DNA of 64,000 bases from Ridgeia piscesae (Eukaryota; Annelida; Polychaeta; Sabellida; Siboglinidae). The number at the start of each line of letters is the position of its first letter. Within the stretch, counting starts at the first letter, position 1. The translations under genes and the position numbers were made by a program. Where the stretch lies: assembly GCA_025642075.2 (NCBI GenBank), contig JAODUO010000553.1:80001-144000 (forward strand), read 5' to 3'. Below, one piece after another: positions 50,211-64,000 of this stretch. The notes below the pieces were generated by a model. That model did not search any database. It saw only the letters and a program-made list of their open reading frames with translations, and was not told the DNA's origin.

Positions 50211-52373
50211 TAGTAGGATACTCGTGCCGCCTTGTTTCAATCTACATGTAGATCCAGCATAATGCTTTTGTACCAGTGTTTCACCGAGTTCCGAATGGGA
50301 ATTGCTAATTGTGTCTTCAAAGCAACTCTACATCTCCATGGTGTTGGGCGCCATTTCTTCCTATCTCGTTCCACGTCATTCTCCCGTCTTGCCTCCCTCC
50401 CCAATCCCACCTCCCTCCCCATCCCACCTCCCTCTCATATCTATCCCCTCTCTCCGATCCCACCTCCCAAATATTGGATAGCGGGTGTTGTTTTGATGTT
50501 TTATATTGAAGAATTCTTCATTATCTGTATAGTTAGCTGGCAACATGTTCTATGAACACATCACGTGTACGCCAGTGCGCATGTCGGTCGTCTCACGTAA
50601 TGGCTAAACTGTTGTATTAATGCTTTTTAAACGAGTTTAGTGATTTGCTTGATACAGTGCTTAGGGGTAGAAAATTATGTTCTTTTATTGTGGTTGGGAA
50701 GAAGCTGTTTGCAGTATCTAATTTGTAAGAACTAACTGTCATGTTTACGTGAGAATCTAGTGTTGTGTTGGATATAGTGATCTAGTGGGATACCTATAAG
50801 GTTATGTTCCAGCTTGTATATATTGCCAAGTCTTTATTTTTCTTCTTGTTTGGCGGGTGTCCCACTGAAGGTGTTAAAGTAGTCGTGTTACTGTTCCTGG
50901 CTCTCTGGTATAGACGAGAGTACACATTTTGGCAGCTTATACTTCCACGTATTAAAATTAGTTAACTCTTCCTCATTGTGTTGGCCCTGCCATTCTCTCA
51001 CGTGACCTAAGTAATACTGGACCCAACTAGATGTGAGCCAGCTAATGTTAGCGACCTTACCAATCTGTGACGATAACACCATAAGACATCGGAATTGTCC
51101 TACAAAGTTTATTAAAGTTCACAAGAGTAACAATACGTAGATTGTACATGTATGGTGACTTCTCAACAGATCCGTACTCTGGGTGACATTCAGCAGGCTG
51201 GAACTGTCTTCTTTCTTTCTTAACAAGGCCTTTCAGAAGGCGATACTTTTATAACAGCGATTGATTATGTTACTAAAAACGGTATCCATTGCCATATCAA
51301 TGAAAATCCACTGGGAAGTCTGACAGGAAAGACAGCATAAAGGTGGTCCTAAACAAGACATGCTTTCACATAACAGTTTCATATGGCGACATGATTTTTT
51401 TGAAAAGGAAATCACTGAATATAAAATTGTTGTCTCTTATCGTAACAGTATTCTAGATTGAAGCTAGAGTAACCGAAGGAATGCTGCGATTTCACAAGAC
51501 CCATACAAAGATTACTACAACACGTTTGAGGTAATATGATTGCTATATAAACATGCATCATTAAAACATGTCAGACATTCACGATCTTCCATTGGCTGAC
51601 ATAATAGTAGTAAGATAATATTAAAAATGAATTGAATGTCACATATTCAGACTAATATTCATGTGTCAATGAGAACAAACAAAGCGAAATACTACTGTCT
51701 GTTTTCAATGTAGATCCTGTGTAAACATGAAGGCACTCTCACAGATACCACGGACAGTGAATGAACACTCGAACCATTAATCGTCCATATTCAAGACGCA
51801 GTTTACATACATGTAATATAATCTAAAACGTACTGAAATGTTTGTTAAAAAATTACCTGTAGGATACACACAACAACTGTTGCTATCAAACATTATTTTG
51901 TATAACATTGACACCTCTTGGGAACTCAGCGGTATTCAGTAACCAAGGTAACTTGTATCTACACGTGCAGGTTCTCACTCACACAGAAACGAGTCATCAC
52001 CAGTTAAATAATCACTTACATATAAGTAATAAACAGTTAATCATATGCTAAACATATGACTAATATTTGATATAATAATAAAGACATCCAGCCTACAAAT
52101 CCATTTTTTGTGGACTGGATGTCTTTTTCATTATTTCACCCAGCAGGAATCAAGTGCTCTTTACACAACGGTATTTTCAAAATACTGTTGTGTCAGACAC
52201 AAAATATGATTTTTTCCTGATATAAAACATAATTTATTAACATGATTTCAAGCAGCAGAATTTGTATATCAAAATCATTATTGAAATGATCTATCTGCTT
52301 TGTATTCAAACAAGCACATTTACATTACTTAGTGTAAGCATCATTTGCACCCGACATCTCTGTAACATTTACT
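50211..52373. other. Mostly unique sequence, no gene recognised
   Basis: Part of 50211-50420 may be further decayed LINE sequence, but I cannot show it. The rest is AT-rich and without recognisable coding. Confidence 0.4.
52080..52127. repeat. Short inverted repeat (hairpin)
   Basis: AAAGACATCCAG and CTGGATGTCTTT flank about 24 bp that partly extends the pairing (ACAAA/TTTGT). It could be a small MITE-like relic. It is not followed by anything resembling a histone downstream element. Confidence 0.7.
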
Positions 52374-54475
<2,102 letters not shown>

Positions 54476-54866
54476 CGTAAGTTCAAAATATAATATGGCA
54501 ATTATACCCAATGTAAAATTCAAACTTGTACAATGAGCTATGACCAGTAACAGTGAATCAGTGTTCGTATCTTTAGTTCACTATTTACTTTAGGATCTCA
54601 TGAAGTCTAAGAAACCATGATTATTATTATTACATGATACCAATTACAGTTTTTATGCAATGCCCAGACAGTATGATGTAATAACTAAATTATTCAATGT
54701 TACCATTACTAAAAGGTCATGATAGGGTTGTCTCCTGCAAAGTAATCAAAATATTGACACATTTCCTACACTAATATTAGCAACGTAACACGTAGAAAAG
54801 AATTATAGACATGTATTCAATGAAGTATGTCACCATGGTAACTTAATGGGAAAAGACACGACCACT
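54476..54866. other. 3' flank of the IQCE-like gene
   Basis: Probable 3' UTR and downstream region of the minus-strand gene whose stop codon is at 54869-54867. No unambiguous AATAAA was seen close by. Confidence 0.35.
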
Positions 54867-63967
<9,101 letters not shown>

Positions 63968-64000
63968 CTGTAGTGACAGAGTGGACTGTAGTGACAGAGT

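Overview
This is eukaryotic nuclear DNA, almost certainly from an animal. Genes are sparse and split by introns with GT..AG borders. There are tRNA-derived SINEs, several decayed non-LTR retrotransposons, and a very large load of tandem repeats. An ependymin-related first exon, an IQCE-like ciliary gene and the SINE/LINE content fit a marine invertebrate (mollusc-like or another lophotrochozoan or basal deuterostome). That placement is inference. Nothing in the window looks bacterial or viral.

Layout. 1-4937 is a pentamer array followed by a 28-bp minisatellite. 7021-8936 is a 30-bp minisatellite and 9724-10895 a 17/18-bp minisatellite. 13367-13624 (minus) is the first coding exon of a secreted ependymin-related protein, with a TATA box near 13890. 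15757-25056 is a 9.3-kb satellite of 43-bp units with a higher-order period near 2,235 bp. 27054-28430 is hexamer and CA/CG repeat with an embedded duplication. 30781-31689 (plus) is a GC-rich, apparently intronless gene of unknown function with a perfect CRE upstream. 33223-35163 is a large nested inverted-repeat (foldback) element containing a 221-bp near-perfect palindrome. 37290-41165 is a graveyard of LINE and SINE pieces. 42376-43985 is a 39-bp minisatellite. 45800-46412 holds two adjacent SINEs. 49977-50210 (minus) is a LINE endonuclease remnant. 52374-54475 is a 40-bp minisatellite.

54867-63967 (minus) is the 3' part of a multi-exon gene. I reconstructed it from five exons whose splice sites and reading phases agree. 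It encodes two IQ motifs and an acidic SDDSDDE tail, and best fits IQCE, a ciliary Hedgehog-pathway scaffold. Its introns are filled with unrelated minisatellites.

Roughly two fifths of the window is tandem repeat, in more than twenty unrelated families. Most long open frames here are artefacts of repeats that lack stop codons, many with unit lengths divisible by three, and are not genes. I found no novel defence, mobile or biosynthetic system. The strongest oddities are the foldback element, the higher-order structure of the 43-bp satellite, and the receptor-half-site-like content of some intronic arrays. The three real genes share no visible pathway.
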